Source of the DNA: Acanthosepion lycidas
Taxonomy: Eukaryota > Mollusca > Cephalopoda > Sepiida > Sepiidae
Length of the DNA: 64,000 nucleotides
Reading direction: 5' to 3'
NCBI GenBank assembly: GCA_963932145.1
Contig: OZ010571.1
Location: 157,531,475 to 157,595,474, forward strand
Below the pieces are notes generated by a model, which ran no database searches, had not been told where the DNA came from, and saw nothing but the letters and a program-made list of their open reading frames with translations. The position numbers and the translations under genes were made by a program. Shown in pieces: positions 34,580 to 44,899 of the stretch. Every line of letters begins with the position of its first letter. Position 1 is the first letter of the stretch.

Positions 34580-34915
34580 AATAGAAATCTTATAAGTATA
34601 AGAAACTATACTCGCTCGGAAAACCTTCGGTGTGTTGATTTGCAAATAAACAAGCCAATGCCAAAGCAAAAAAACATATAAAAAAAAGAAAGAACCAAGA
34701 ACATGTACGTTAACCGCAAAAAATCGTCCAGCATACGAGTTCAAGGTCCAGAGAAAAAAAAACCCGATGCGAGTATCCAAAACATCTAAATAAAGTGCTC
34801 AGTAAAATGAGTAAAGAGGATCTAGTTAAACCTAGAGAGCCAGACAAACAGGGGATAATTCCGAGGAGGATATAAATTCAGGGAGTTCTCAATGTAGACA
34901 ACAGAGCATTATAAG

Positions 34916-34990
34916 GATAATAAGAAGACGAAGACCTTAATTATCCATTTCGTTCGAAATGGGTAATTAAGTTCTCCGTCTTCTTATTAT

Positions 34991-34991
<1 letters not shown>
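34916..34991. repeat. 76-bp near-perfect palindrome
   Basis: Arms at 34916-34952 and 34955-34991 are inverted copies with three mismatches, separated by two bases. The centre reads CGTTCG. A (TA)n array starts two bases later. There is no coding capacity. It may be a foldback MITE or the collapsed end of a larger element. Confidence 0.9.

Positions 34992-34992
<1 letters not shown>

Positions 34993-35033
<41 letters not shown>
34993..35033. repeat. (TA)n microsatellite at the edge of R3
   Basis: Pure TA between the palindrome and R3 copy 2. Confidence 0.95.
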
Positions 35034-35037
<4 letters not shown>

Positions 35038-35200
35038 AAAGAAAAACAGACCACTTTAAGGCTCTATTAGTTATAATTTATTTCACCAGAGAATTTTATT
35101 TTTCTCTGCATCTTCAGACTTCACTTTCAAAGGTGAAACGAAAAATGAATTTAAAATTCACACTTTTGACGGGCAGTATTAAGCTTATTTAAGTTGACAT
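35034..35200 (+). repeat. short dispersed repeat R3, copy 2
   Basis: Inverted counterpart of 11155-11288. It starts atttaaagaaa next to (TA)n. It passes ttaaggctctattag, then tttcaccagagaattttatt, and ends in ttgacgggcagtattaagct. On the minus strand it contains CTGAAGA, then CAGAGAA, eight bases, TTCTCTG, GT and GAAAT (35117-35080). This is the cleanest hairpin of the hammerhead-like set. Confidence 0.7.
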
Positions 35201-35639
35201 AGAGGGTGGTGAGGAATAGTGTGAGCGACATGGTCGAGTTTAGAGAGGGAAGGAAGAGTTTTAAAATTTCTTTTTATTTTTATTACAATACTTAATATTG
35301 AGGAGGAGGAGGTGAGATACATATGTGTGTGTGTGTGAGTGTGTGTGCGTAATTGTTCAATGAATATAAAAGTGAATCAATAAGTTTGTTACCTATCCTC
35401 GTAATCTTTAACCGAATATATAACTTTAGGTCTTTGTGATTAGTATTCATCAGTAACTTAAATCTATTTAAAAGGAAGGAAATTGCATTGAAAAATAAAC
35501 GTTGTACCTCTGTATGGATATATTGCGTATTGATGATTTGGGATTCCATGCAGAGATCGAAGTACTGGTTGATATTTTGATTAACAGTTAATTATTAAAG
35601 ATGTATTCAAGCATTCTAAGCAACGAATAAATGGAAGCT

Positions 35640-36720
35640 TAAGAATAATTCACATAAACGGGACAGTGAATGAGAATAAGTGGAAAGTGGAAAGAGAGAG
35701 TTGCCAACGGAAAGGGAGGTAAAAGAAAATAGCGGAAGAAAGACGGAGGAAGAAAGAGGACAAGTGGAAATAAGGAAAGTAAAAAAAAGAGGCCAATGAA
35801 AAAAGAGGCCAATGAAAAAAGAGGCCAATGAAAAAAGAGGCCAATGAAAAAAGAGGCCAATGAAAAAAGAGAACAGGTTTAAGAAGAGAAGGATATAAAA
35901 AGAAATAATATGAGAACAAGGCAGAGGAATATAATTTGATATAAAAATTGAAGGCAAGAGATGTAAAAAGAAAAAAAAAGAGAGAAGCGAAGGAAGAAGA
36001 GTGTGGGTGTATCAAGTGAGGGGAGAAAACGAGATGAAGAATAGTAGTGTGGGTGGGGAGAGAGAGCGAGAGATATTTTATATGAAAAATGTCCCAAAGG
36101 GAATGGAAGAAAGGAAAACTTAAAGAGGATCATTTTCAGGAACGGAAAAGAAATGAAAGAATGTAAAAAAAAGTAAAAAAAAAAAGAAGAGAAATAATAA
36201 ATATGTAAATAAATAAAAAAAAGTTAAGAAAACAAAAATACAAAATCTGAAATCTGAATGGAAAATTCAAGACAAGTTTCGTTAAGGTAAATGGAAAATT
36301 GCAGAAGACAAAATGGAATTGAATTGAAACAGACAAGGAGACAATTTTATTAATGCAGAAAAAAAAAAAGAACAAGAAAGAATGAAAAAAAAGAAAGAAA
36401 GAAAAGAAAAGAAGAAAGAACACAAGAAAGAAAAAATGGAAAAAGTCAAATTATTGTTTTAAGTAAATAAAGTAAAGGTAAAGAAAAAGGAGGATACAAA
36501 AGAAAGAAAGAAAGAAAGAAAAAAGAAAGAAAGACTGAAAAAAGAAAGAAAGAAAGAAAAAAGAAAGGAAGATAAAAAAGAAAGAAAGAAAGAAAGAAAG
36601 AAAGAAAAACGAAAGGAAGATACAAAAGAAAGAAAGAAAGAAAGAAAAAAGAAAGAAAGAAAGAAAGAAAGAAAAAGTAATGAAATCGACAAAGAAATAA
36701 AGAAAAAAAGCATAACAAAA
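35640..36720. repeat. polypurine tract, (GAAA)n-rich
   Basis: About 1.1 kb is dominated by A and G, becoming a near-regular (GAAA)n from about 36490 to 36680. Overlapping minus-strand frames of up to 129 codons are Phe/Leu/Ser translations of it. Confidence 0.9.
35791..35870. repeat. 16-bp minisatellite, five copies
   Basis: Five identical units, ggccaatgaaaaaaga, start at 35791, 35807, 35823, 35839 and 35855. They are embedded in the polypurine tract. Perfect identity suggests recent expansion. Confidence 0.97.
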
Positions 36721-38190
36721 AGTAAATGATAAAGATAAAAATGTCGATGAAAAAAGAGGACGTAAAATAATTGATGTTTTGATAATAAAGAAAAGCATAT
36801 AAATTGTGATCTGCAAAATGGGAATATTTTGTTGGTTGTCCTTAACATCTTTGATATCCAGAAAATATGAAGTTATTAAAAGTATCCAAAAAGTGTGCAG
36901 AGAGAAAGAAAAGGATATTCAGTAAAGCTTATAAAAGGATTCCTACATCGATTGTGCGGATCTTTTGCCCATCTGGTCTTAATATGAACCGTTTTCTCAA
37001 AGGAATCCATTTTGGCAAATATTACGTCTAAGGAAAATAGTAGAAAAGATAAGAATCTCCGAAGAAAAAGAATTCGGTATGAGAAACTGTTGTGAACACT
37101 CCAAATATATTCAAAACATTGAATCGATAAAGAATTGGTGTCAGTGTCCAGAATCTGATTGGTTGACAAAAAAAACAAAAAACAAAAAAAAAAACCCAAA
37201 TAGCTCCTCTTCCATATTGAAATAAGAACTAACACAAGCGAAGGATATAAACTAAGAAACGCATTCTTTAGGCATTGTTACATTGATACGCGTACATACA
37301 CAATATGGAAACAATTTTATCTCTCGTCGATTTCAATGAAAGCAGTCTCTTATGATCACTGTCATGGCTGGCGTATAATCTTCCGTTAAGAAGTGATATT
37401 AGCTAAATTTTCAATAGCGCTATTTTGAATAAAAATATCAGACGACTTCATAAAAATCAAGTTTAACTTCTTTAAAACATAATTAAGTGCAGGATCATAT
37501 TATTATTTTTCTAAACAATGGAAATACAAACTTTAGATTTTATTCTTTGTAAATATCAGCATTTATCTGAAATTTGGCAAAATGTAGTTTTGTGTATTGA
37601 TAGATACGAACGATGTATAATTAACTATATCAAGTAAGCCAGTATCATTGCTTTTCTTCTTTCACAAATAGATTTCAGACGAACAGAAAATCACGAAATG
37701 ATTATGTTGTGGTTGCTACTTCTCGCTAAACTAAAATCAGCGACAACCAAAATGTCCGCCTAAAAATGACTGGTTGTCATCATTTATAGAAATAAAAAGA
37801 AATGAACGAAAGGAATGAATTTAAACATGGTGATATTTTCTTGTAATTTTATATAACTAATATATGAGTAATATAAAAGAGAGAAAATATACTAATGGAT
37901 ACACAGCTGAAAAGAAGAGGAGACATTTATAGGATAAGTGGCGGTGTATTTGAGTGAATGCAGCAGGAGATTCACCACTTGGTTGTGGGACTAAGTCCAC
38001 CTGGAAGAGAAGACTGGACAAGTCCTCTACCTACCGCATTTTAGACTGAAAAGACTTAAAAGAAGAAAAGGAAGATTAATGCCGAGATTCTATAGTCCCG
38101 AAACAATCCCACCCTCTCGTACGTCTTGACAGACCAATTTGGAGTAAGTCTATGAAGTCCAAGCCGAGATTCAAGAATAGGTCTTCTTAA
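36721..38190. other. unclassified AT-rich DNA
   Basis: No family or gene recognised. A 119-codon minus-strand frame at 36876-37235 lacks domain signatures. Confidence 0.4.
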
Positions 38191-38194
38191 TATA

Positions 38195-39031
38195 TTAGGC
38201 TGAGTCATGAATAAATTCCGTTTTGTTTATCAACTATATTCTTAATAAAAGACTTAATTGTTTGTAAAAACCTGTTGCCACATATCGGCCTTTTCTTTGT
38301 TGCCCTTTGAGTAAAATTCCACATTTTTTCACATGGAAAAGATTCAAACAATTCTTAAATCTGGTTTTCAATAGAGAAAGATTTTTCATCACTGCGTTTG
38401 GCAGGGATTGAAAAGGTAAGAGTGTAAGGTCAGCTAAATATGACGAGTCGGACCAACCGAGATCCACATTTTTTTTTATTTGCACTATTCTTGCTGCATT
38501 CAATTTTATGTTGTCCTTATTGATGAGCACAGGACGGCATGTCGGCCAAACTGTTATGGATACCGTTTCATCTGTTGGGTGTATAAATGCGCATTTAGTA
38601 TTTCAATGCGTTTTAAGCAAATCTAAATGAATAACATTCTTTCGATCCCACCTCACGCACAAGTTTTCTTCGATGTAATTCAGGTTTTGAGTGGGGGTCA
38701 GTTGTGGAGATTTATTCTTATGAATCCACTGTCGCCTTTTGCGTCGAACATTGTGATATGCAACCCATTTTGTATCAGCTCTTATGATTTATTTAAAGAA
38801 CGGCTTATTTCTTTTTTGTATATTTACGAGCTTTAGCTCTGGTATTTTCGTTTGTGGAACTCAAACACCCCACTTACTGACTTTTCACATTTTTTCTAAG
38901 AGTCGGCGCGTGGTAGACTGTGAGAGGGTTTTTAACATTTCTGCCACGGATAATTAGCAATTAGGATGATGAATTCATCATTACAGTTGATCCCTAAAAA
39001 CGGAAATTACTTGACTCTTGTCTCAACCTAA
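38195..39031 (-). mobile_element. mariner element 1: internally deleted transposase between inverted ends
   Basis: The left end is TTAGGCTGAGTCATGAATAA preceded by TA (38193-38194). The right end, GACTCTTGTCTCAACCTAA at about 39013-39031, is an imperfect inverse. Reading the minus strand gives 'VSKWGV' near 38870, 'ADTKWVAYHNVRRKRRQW' (about 38785-38730), 'CVRWDRKNVIHL' near 38640, 'DNIKLNAARIVQIK' (38515-38474) and 'FQSLPNAVMKNLSL' near 38400. This order matches a mariner transposase of the SETMAR-like type. The helix-turn-helix N-terminus is missing, giving 837 bp instead of the usual 1.2-1.3 kb. Several substitutions hit the catalytic blocks, so it is inactive. Confidence 0.8.
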
Positions 39032-39840
39032 GAGTTCCTTGATATTTACCTTAGCTTAGTTAGGCAAATTAATAATTGAAGAGGAATGGTCCGGGGTGGG
39101 GGTTGAAAGATTGTGTCACTTTAATCTTCTAATGAGGTGGGGTGCTACACCCTAACATTTACGTATAAGTTCTATAAATGCAGATTTTGCGAGTTAATTT
39201 GGCCGTACTAAACGAAGACTTCGGACATTGATTTGTCGGAAAATCATTGTTTTTATTGTTAAGGGCCACCAAGAAATTGTAAAATTTTATTCGAGTCAAG
39301 CCCAGATATAAAAAAATCAGAAATTAATAGACAAAAAGATAAAATAACTAAAAAGCTAATAAACGCTGCCATGAGTAAGCATTATTTAACTTTCTTGAAG
39401 GCACGAGTTTAGGCGAATCGGATAAGATTCGTTTGGTGCAGATGTTGGTTCGTGAAAATAATGGACATAAAGTAAACAGATGAAACGAAATTCAATTAAT
39501 ACATTTATCGCCTCGCCGTGAAACTTGTATAAGGTCTTGCAAAATATTCCTACAGTAGTGAGTTCGATCCTTAATTAGAAGCCCTACATTTATGATATTC
39601 CTTTATAGTAAAATAAGATTAATAAATAAATGATGATTTTTTCTTGTGAATGGAAATGATTTTGTGTGTGTGCCGATGAAATTATAACACGAGACTTGAC
39701 ATTTGATTCACTCCGATATTTCATAATTTACTCTCAGCAAGGCTGTCAGATGCTGAAACCATAGAGCTTTCAATTAAACGACATCCTTACATTCTCGATT
39801 TGCTCGGTACGAGAAACTGCCCAAATCATCTCTTCGACAG
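39032..39840. other. unclassified AT-rich DNA
   Basis: A lone B-box-like GAGTTCGATCC lies at about 39560 without a convincing A box. Nothing else recognised. Confidence 0.4.
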
Positions 39841-39841
39841 T

Positions 39842-39850
39842 TTATATATA

Positions 39851-39929
<79 letters not shown>
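39842..39929. repeat. (TA)n microsatellite
   Basis: A TA run with one ttta interruption near its start. Confidence 0.95.
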
Positions 39930-39932
<3 letters not shown>

Positions 39933-40131
39933 TGCCACACATATTTAAATATTATCTGTTAATTCATTTACACGTGACGCATATCTAACCAATCAGAAAT
40001 AGCCAAACACAACATACCATTAATCTGCGTTTCTTTGCTTTTTATTATTTTTATCATTTCTATCTTGACCTCTGGCGAAGAAAGTGAAACACGTTAGATT
40101 AAGATCGGTTTACTGCTTGTTCTTTATCCTA

Positions 40132-40132
40132 T

Positions 40133-40164
<32 letters not shown>
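40132..40164. repeat. (CA)n-(TA)n microsatellite
   Basis: CA units followed by TA units. Confidence 0.95.
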
Positions 40165-40234
40165 AAGAAATATAGTTTTAAGGTATGCTATATTTATGGG
40201 ATAATGTGCTCAAAGAGCAGATGTAAATATAAAA

Positions 40235-40343
40235 GTGAATGTTGAAGTCAACACACAGAAAGGACAGACTGTTTCATGCTAAAAGCAATCATCAGGTGGC
40301 TTTATACAGTCTGTCACCTCTGAGTGTTGACTTCAATGTTCAC
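40235..40343. mobile_element. inverted-repeat unit with hammerhead-like half core
   Basis: Arms GTGAATGTTGAAGTCAACAC (40235-40254) and GTGTTGACTTCAATGTTCAC (40324-40343) are inverted copies with two mismatches. Between them the minus strand reads CTGATGA, TTGC, TTTT, AGCAT and GAAAC (40295-40271). A second inner pair, acagactgt/acagtctgt, adds to the fold. This looks like the terminus of a Penelope-type element. Confidence 0.55.
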
Positions 40344-41339
40344 TTGTACCAGGCTTTCTTTTGACCCTTTGATGTGATATTTGAGTGCAAAGTCTATTAC
40401 ATTATAATACCAGCATTTTTTTCTCTAGGTATTTATTATAACCAATATCTCCAACCTTCACTAAGGACAATACCTCGATGTTTAATTTCCTATTGGGTTC
40501 TATTAGTAAGTACATAATAATATTCATATTCTAAAGATCAAGAATTCTACAAGCATAAAGCCTTTAGGAAGCAGGAAGAATAGCGTCTGCCTTTATATAA
40601 AATCATTTTTCTTTTACTGGGAATTATGTTACGGTTTTAGAATGATAAAACATATTGAAGATAAAGCATTTCAATTTACTTTTTGGTACAAATCCGAGTT
40701 GATTTAATGCTTTTTGTAAAGGCTTATAAAATGTTTTTCCTTTCGTTCAAGACTAAAATCATATTGTCTGTCTTTCTGGCTGAAGATCTCAACATTTAGC
40801 TGTTATTAGACAAATATCAGAGTTTTATATATTTCGGTTGTTCTCCTGTTACAAAGCTTTCCGAGATAATCTCCAAAACATTTTTTCTATTCGGTAAACA
40901 TTCTTCATTAAATTCAAATCAGCCCCAAAATTAAATATAAGTATAAAGTTTCCATATTTCTTGCAACATTCACCATTTTCATCAACTTATTTTCTTGCAT
41001 CTAAAATATCATCAAATGTCACGTTATATTTTACTGCGGCCCAACTTCCGGTGAAACCTTAATAATATATTTTCCACGCTCAGAGTAGCGGGTTTTAAAT
41101 ACTTTTTCCTTTTTTATTTTCCCTCCTCTGTATACAAATATTCTTTGAAACCAAGTTAAAAAATAAAAACTTGCCTGATAGGCAGTAAAGTACTCAGAAA
41201 TCAAGCCAGACTCGTAATTAATTTAGCATTTATAAGACAAAAATATAAATTCATCAGGCAGACGTCGTACTTCATCTATGAACAAATTAGAATCTTTATT
41301 AAATGAGTCAGATTTTTGCTTGAGTATGAAAAATTCCTT
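40344..41339. other. unclassified AT-rich DNA
   Basis: Nothing recognised. Confidence 0.4.
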
Positions 41340-41460
41340 TCCGCTAATGATGGTTTAATGGCAGCTGCTACTTCCGGGGAAAGAATCGCACTTCCAACAT
41401 GCGCAGTAGACGCGGCGCCATTGCATGAGGCAGAGATAAATAGAAAGGTAAGATTTAAGC
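41340..41460 (+). promoter_or_regulatory. candidate CpG promoter or first exon with ETS, NRF-1 and YY1-like motifs
   Basis: Within 55 bases of an otherwise AT-rich region lie ACTTCCGG (41370-41377, ETS type), CATGCGCA (41398-41405, NRF-1 type) and GGCGCCATTG (about 41414-41423, YY1-like). CpG density is locally high. Downstream, AAAG|GTAAGA at 41447/41448 is a good splice-donor match. This set is typical of housekeeping promoters with a short first exon. No downstream exon was recognised in the window, so the call rests on motifs alone. An old GC-rich repeat is the alternative. Confidence 0.3.
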
Positions 41461-41876
41461 ATGAAGTTGATAATACTCTAATTTCATTTGCTGATTTAAG
41501 CATAATTTACTTGCATTCCAAACTTGAAAATTTATCCCAGGAAAAGGAGCAATAGACTGAAGACAGAGTGGTCGATGTTTCCATCGTAATTATTTTAGAA
41601 AGGATTTTTTGATCGTAGTTGAAAAATAATTGAAGTTCACAGAAAACAAGATACACAGGATAAAAAGCTATTTCTTTTAATGATGTAACAGAATAACATG
41701 ACAATCCCCTAAAAATTTGTAAATGAGATTCAAAATCATAGATGTGGGAATGAAAGTATATATACTTCCTCCTTTGCTATTTCATAAAAATCTAAGTTGA
41801 TTTCAGAATTTGCCGAAATGGGCTGGATCTTTCACTTTTCAACAAATTCGTTGATGCTTTAAATTTCCGGGGCCAT

Positions 41877-42056
41877 GGTTATTTGTTAAGAAGAGGTCAT
41901 GATTATTTGTTAAGGGGTCATCGTTATTTGTTAAGAGGGGTTCATCATTATTTGTTATGAGTGGGTCATCGTTATTTGTTAAGTGGGTGTCATGGTTATC
42001 TTTTAAGAGGTGGGGGGGGTCATCATTTGTTAAAAGTTGGTGTCATCGTTATTTTT
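41877..42056. repeat. imperfect minisatellite, about 24-28 bp units
   Basis: About seven units combine cgttatttgttaag with a variable G-rich spacer (aagaggtcat, gggtcat, aggggttcat, gtgggtcat, a G8 run). Unit length changes through the G-rich spacer. Confidence 0.9.
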
Positions 42057-42461
42057 CCCTCTAGTATTATATCTGGGGTTTTAAATCCAAGCTCTTCCTT
42101 GGAGACAAACTGTTTCTTTGAGAAGGAGAATCGTAATACAGACATGAGTAATAAATTGCGATTTCCGTTTACTTACACTCATACAAAGATGGATTTTTGC
42201 TGGGAAGATATTTTACTCTTTGCTTAGCATCAGTTTTCCCTTACTAAATCAATTGTATCTGATAGACCGCATTAACAGCTTTCTAAAGTTTGTTTCTGAC
42301 GGGCGCCAAATTGAAATAAAGAAAAAAAAGATGATAGACAATTCAGATTCATTTTTATTATTTCAAATTTTAATGGAACACAGTTTGGTACAAGGCCAAC
42401 TTAGTGGGTTATATTATATACAAAATATTATGGTTATATTTTCCTTAAATATTATGGGTTA

Positions 42462-42502
42462 TATTTTCTCTCTGTTGCTAAAATAGCAACAGAGAGAAAA
42501 TA
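42462..42502. repeat. perfect 19-bp inverted repeat
   Basis: TATTTTCTCTCTGTTGCTA at 42462-42480 and its exact reverse complement at 42484-42502 are separated by aaa. No T-run or gene context makes it a transcription terminator; it may be a foldback remnant. Confidence 0.9.
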
Positions 42503-43040
42503 CAAGCCTTATTCTGGTTTGGGAACACAATGTCTGAACAGCGAGTTAGGGCCATTCACAAGCAATAAATATCACGCAATAGGCTGCCGAATTACAATTT
42601 ACAAAATATCTCCATGTTGGAACTTATTTGACAATGATTTAGCAATTGCGGATATCCTGTCTGAATTCTTGGCTTTGTAGCACATGGCACATGATTGAAT
42701 GAATAATTAAAATAATTTATATTTACAGGATGAAATTCAATGTCGTCTACATTAAATATGGCTGAATGCTATAACCGAATGTTTACAGAAGTTCTCTTTT
42801 CATTTCCAAAATTATTGTAGTTCTTTTAAGAGGCCGCGTCTGGCGATGGTATTTATTGGATTTTCTTTCTCTACATTGATCAACACATCATTTTACAATA
42901 ACTGTAGTGATAGATTTTCTGTTGACAATTAGAGGAAAAAAATATTGATTTAGAAAATTGGACTCACATGACTTTCCCATTTGTTAGCTTCAGAACAATG
43001 ACATGAGTGATTTCAATTTCGAGTATAAGACCGAACAATT
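42503..43040. other. unclassified AT-rich DNA
   Basis: Nothing recognised. Confidence 0.4.
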
Positions 43041-43042
43041 AG

Positions 43043-43071
43043 ACACACACTTACACTTACACACACGCGCG

Positions 43072-43169
<98 letters not shown>
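43043..43169. repeat. (CA)n-(CG)n-(CA)n-(TA)n compound microsatellite
   Basis: CA-type sequence, then a (CG) run at about 43066-43080, then a long CA run, then TA. Alternating purine-pyrimidine throughout makes it a candidate Z-DNA segment. Confidence 0.95.
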
Positions 43170-43170
<1 letters not shown>

Positions 43171-43289
43171 CCAAGTATAGGATTGGGGTATACGGAATAA
43201 ATTCCAATAACCAGAAAATATTATTCTTAAAAGAGTGCTCAATACATAGTAGAGCAAATATAATTATTTATTCGAAAATTATAACATAA

Positions 43290-43416
43290 ATGTTATAAAA
43301 TCAATACAAAAATAGCCATTTTGTTTCAACACTTCTGGTGTCTTATCAAGTGATGGGGTTGAAATCACCAGAAGTGTTGAAACAAAATGGCTATTTTTGT
43401 ATTGATTTTATAACAT
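43290..43416. repeat. perfect 51-bp inverted repeat with 25-base loop
   Basis: Arms 43290-43340 and 43366-43416 are exact reverse complements. The arm holds ccagaagtgttgaaac, preceded on the minus strand by a degraded TTGATAAGACA. This resembles the CTGATGA-hairpin-GAAAC ends seen on Penelope-type copies. It may be an inverted terminal pair of such an element with nearly everything between deleted. Confidence 0.95.
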
Positions 43417-43465
43417 ATTTATTTTAAACTGTATTTATTTTTTCTTCGTGTCGAAGATATTAATA

Positions 43466-44180
43466 TTAGGTAGTCATATATGAAATGAGGCACTTTATAG
43501 AAAATGAATAAAAAACTTCTGAAATGTTAAATAACTAATTTATTTAGTTGAAATAGGCACCATGTCGTAAATGACTGTTCTTCAATGTACCTCTAAATTT
43601 TTGACCCCATCTTTATAAAATTTCTCATCCTTTGAGTTTGTAAGCAGTTCAAATGCTTCAATTACCTCTTATTGGGGATGGTTTTATTTCGTATGAAAAT
43701 CTCAGAATGCTTGAATAAGAGATTAAATCAGTTAGAGATCTATGAAGTGAATATGGAGGATGGTGTAAAATTTCATAATTCAGGCTATTCTGCTTTTGGA
43801 CAGTTGAGTGAGAAGCGTACGGCTGTGGGTTGTTGGGACGCCTCGACATCAAGTCTAAGATGTTCCTTTTTACAATTTTTCATGCATACAATCAATTTCT
43901 CCACAATACGGTGTTGCTGTTATTGTTTTCTCTTGAGGCAAGAATGAATAATGAATAACCCCTTTGAAAGACCACCATACAGTAACCATTAACTTTTTAG
44001 GGTGCAGTGGAGGTTTTGGATACTGATTTGGTGATTCACTTTGCCTAGTCACTTATAGTTATCAAAGGGTATCCATTTCTCATTGCATGTAATGATTCGC
44101 TGCTAAAATACTTGTTTTTCCCAGTTTGTACTCATGTAGTAAGATTATTCGACATTGTTTCATTATAATCAGTTTTAATG
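43466..44180 (-). mobile_element. mariner element 2: transposase relic with one inverted end
   Basis: The left end, TTAGGTAGTCATATATGAAA at 43466-43485, is preceded by TA. The minus strand reads 'TRQSESPNQYPKPPLHPKKL' (about 44050-43990), then 'VTVWWSFKGVIHYSFLP' and, after a frame change, 'LNYEILHHPPYS' (about 43785-43750). 'FYKDGVKNL' near 43615 completes the C-terminal region. The order matches mariner transposases. The first catalytic block is scrambled, the N-terminus fades near 44180, and no right end was found. Confidence 0.8.
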
Positions 44181-44899
44181 GGCTTATGAATAACAATATA
44201 TTGAAAGAATAAGCCATGGTTATTTTTTATATACTTAGGATTTTAATTGGTTAGACGACCGGATTAACAACCAATCAAAAAATACGTTATTTCATGTGTG
44301 ACAAGCTAATGTATCTCGAGGCTGCATTGATTGAAATAATCTCAAATAAATAGATGCCACCATCTAAGGTCGTGAATTCAATGCTTCTTAGGCTTCCAAT
44401 TACTTTGACCTTGTGCCAGACTAAGCTAAACTAATCTAACCTACGCACATGTGATGCATACATGTCCGCTTATTTATCGGCCGCTACTTAAATATTCCGA
44501 TCGACCTTATAAAGGAACGTTCTAATAAATTTCTTTGTAAGGCAAAAGGCCAAAATGTTGCGTGCGCGCAACTCAACCGAATAGAAGGAAATAGAAATGT
44601 AAATGATGGTAGACGAAAAAAAAAAATTCGATGAAATGTGTAGGAAGTGTAAGAAAAATTCCCTCCTCGCGAAAACAAATTCATCTGTTCACGAAATGCT
44701 AAAAGGGAAAAGGCATATCGCAGATTGTGTTTTTATTCTGAATCACAGGGAGGATTGGTCAATACCAACAACCTCTCCAGTGAATTTCACATGAAGAATC
44801 TGTCTGCGATGTTATCAATTACCGAGAATGAATGTCGTTCAAAAAGTTCTAAGCCTCACCCAGAAGGATTTGTAGAAACAAGACAATTTTTCACTATTT
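44181..44899. other. unclassified DNA
   Basis: Short frames only. A degraded B-box-like GTGAATTCAATGC lies near 44370, followed by tttgaccttgtgcc, which may be a SINE remnant. Confidence 0.35.

Noticed and set aside
35616-36848. Cluster of 70-129 codon minus-strand frames rich in Phe and Leu, which could suggest membrane proteins
   Set aside because: All lie in a polypurine tract and its 16-bp minisatellite. The hydrophobic character is a composition artefact.
39550-39575. SINE from an isolated B-box-like GAGTTCGATCC
   Set aside because: No A box at the right distance and no similarity to the other SINE bodies in the window.
42462-42502. Transcription terminator hairpin
   Set aside because: There is no adjacent gene and such terminators are not expected in animal DNA.
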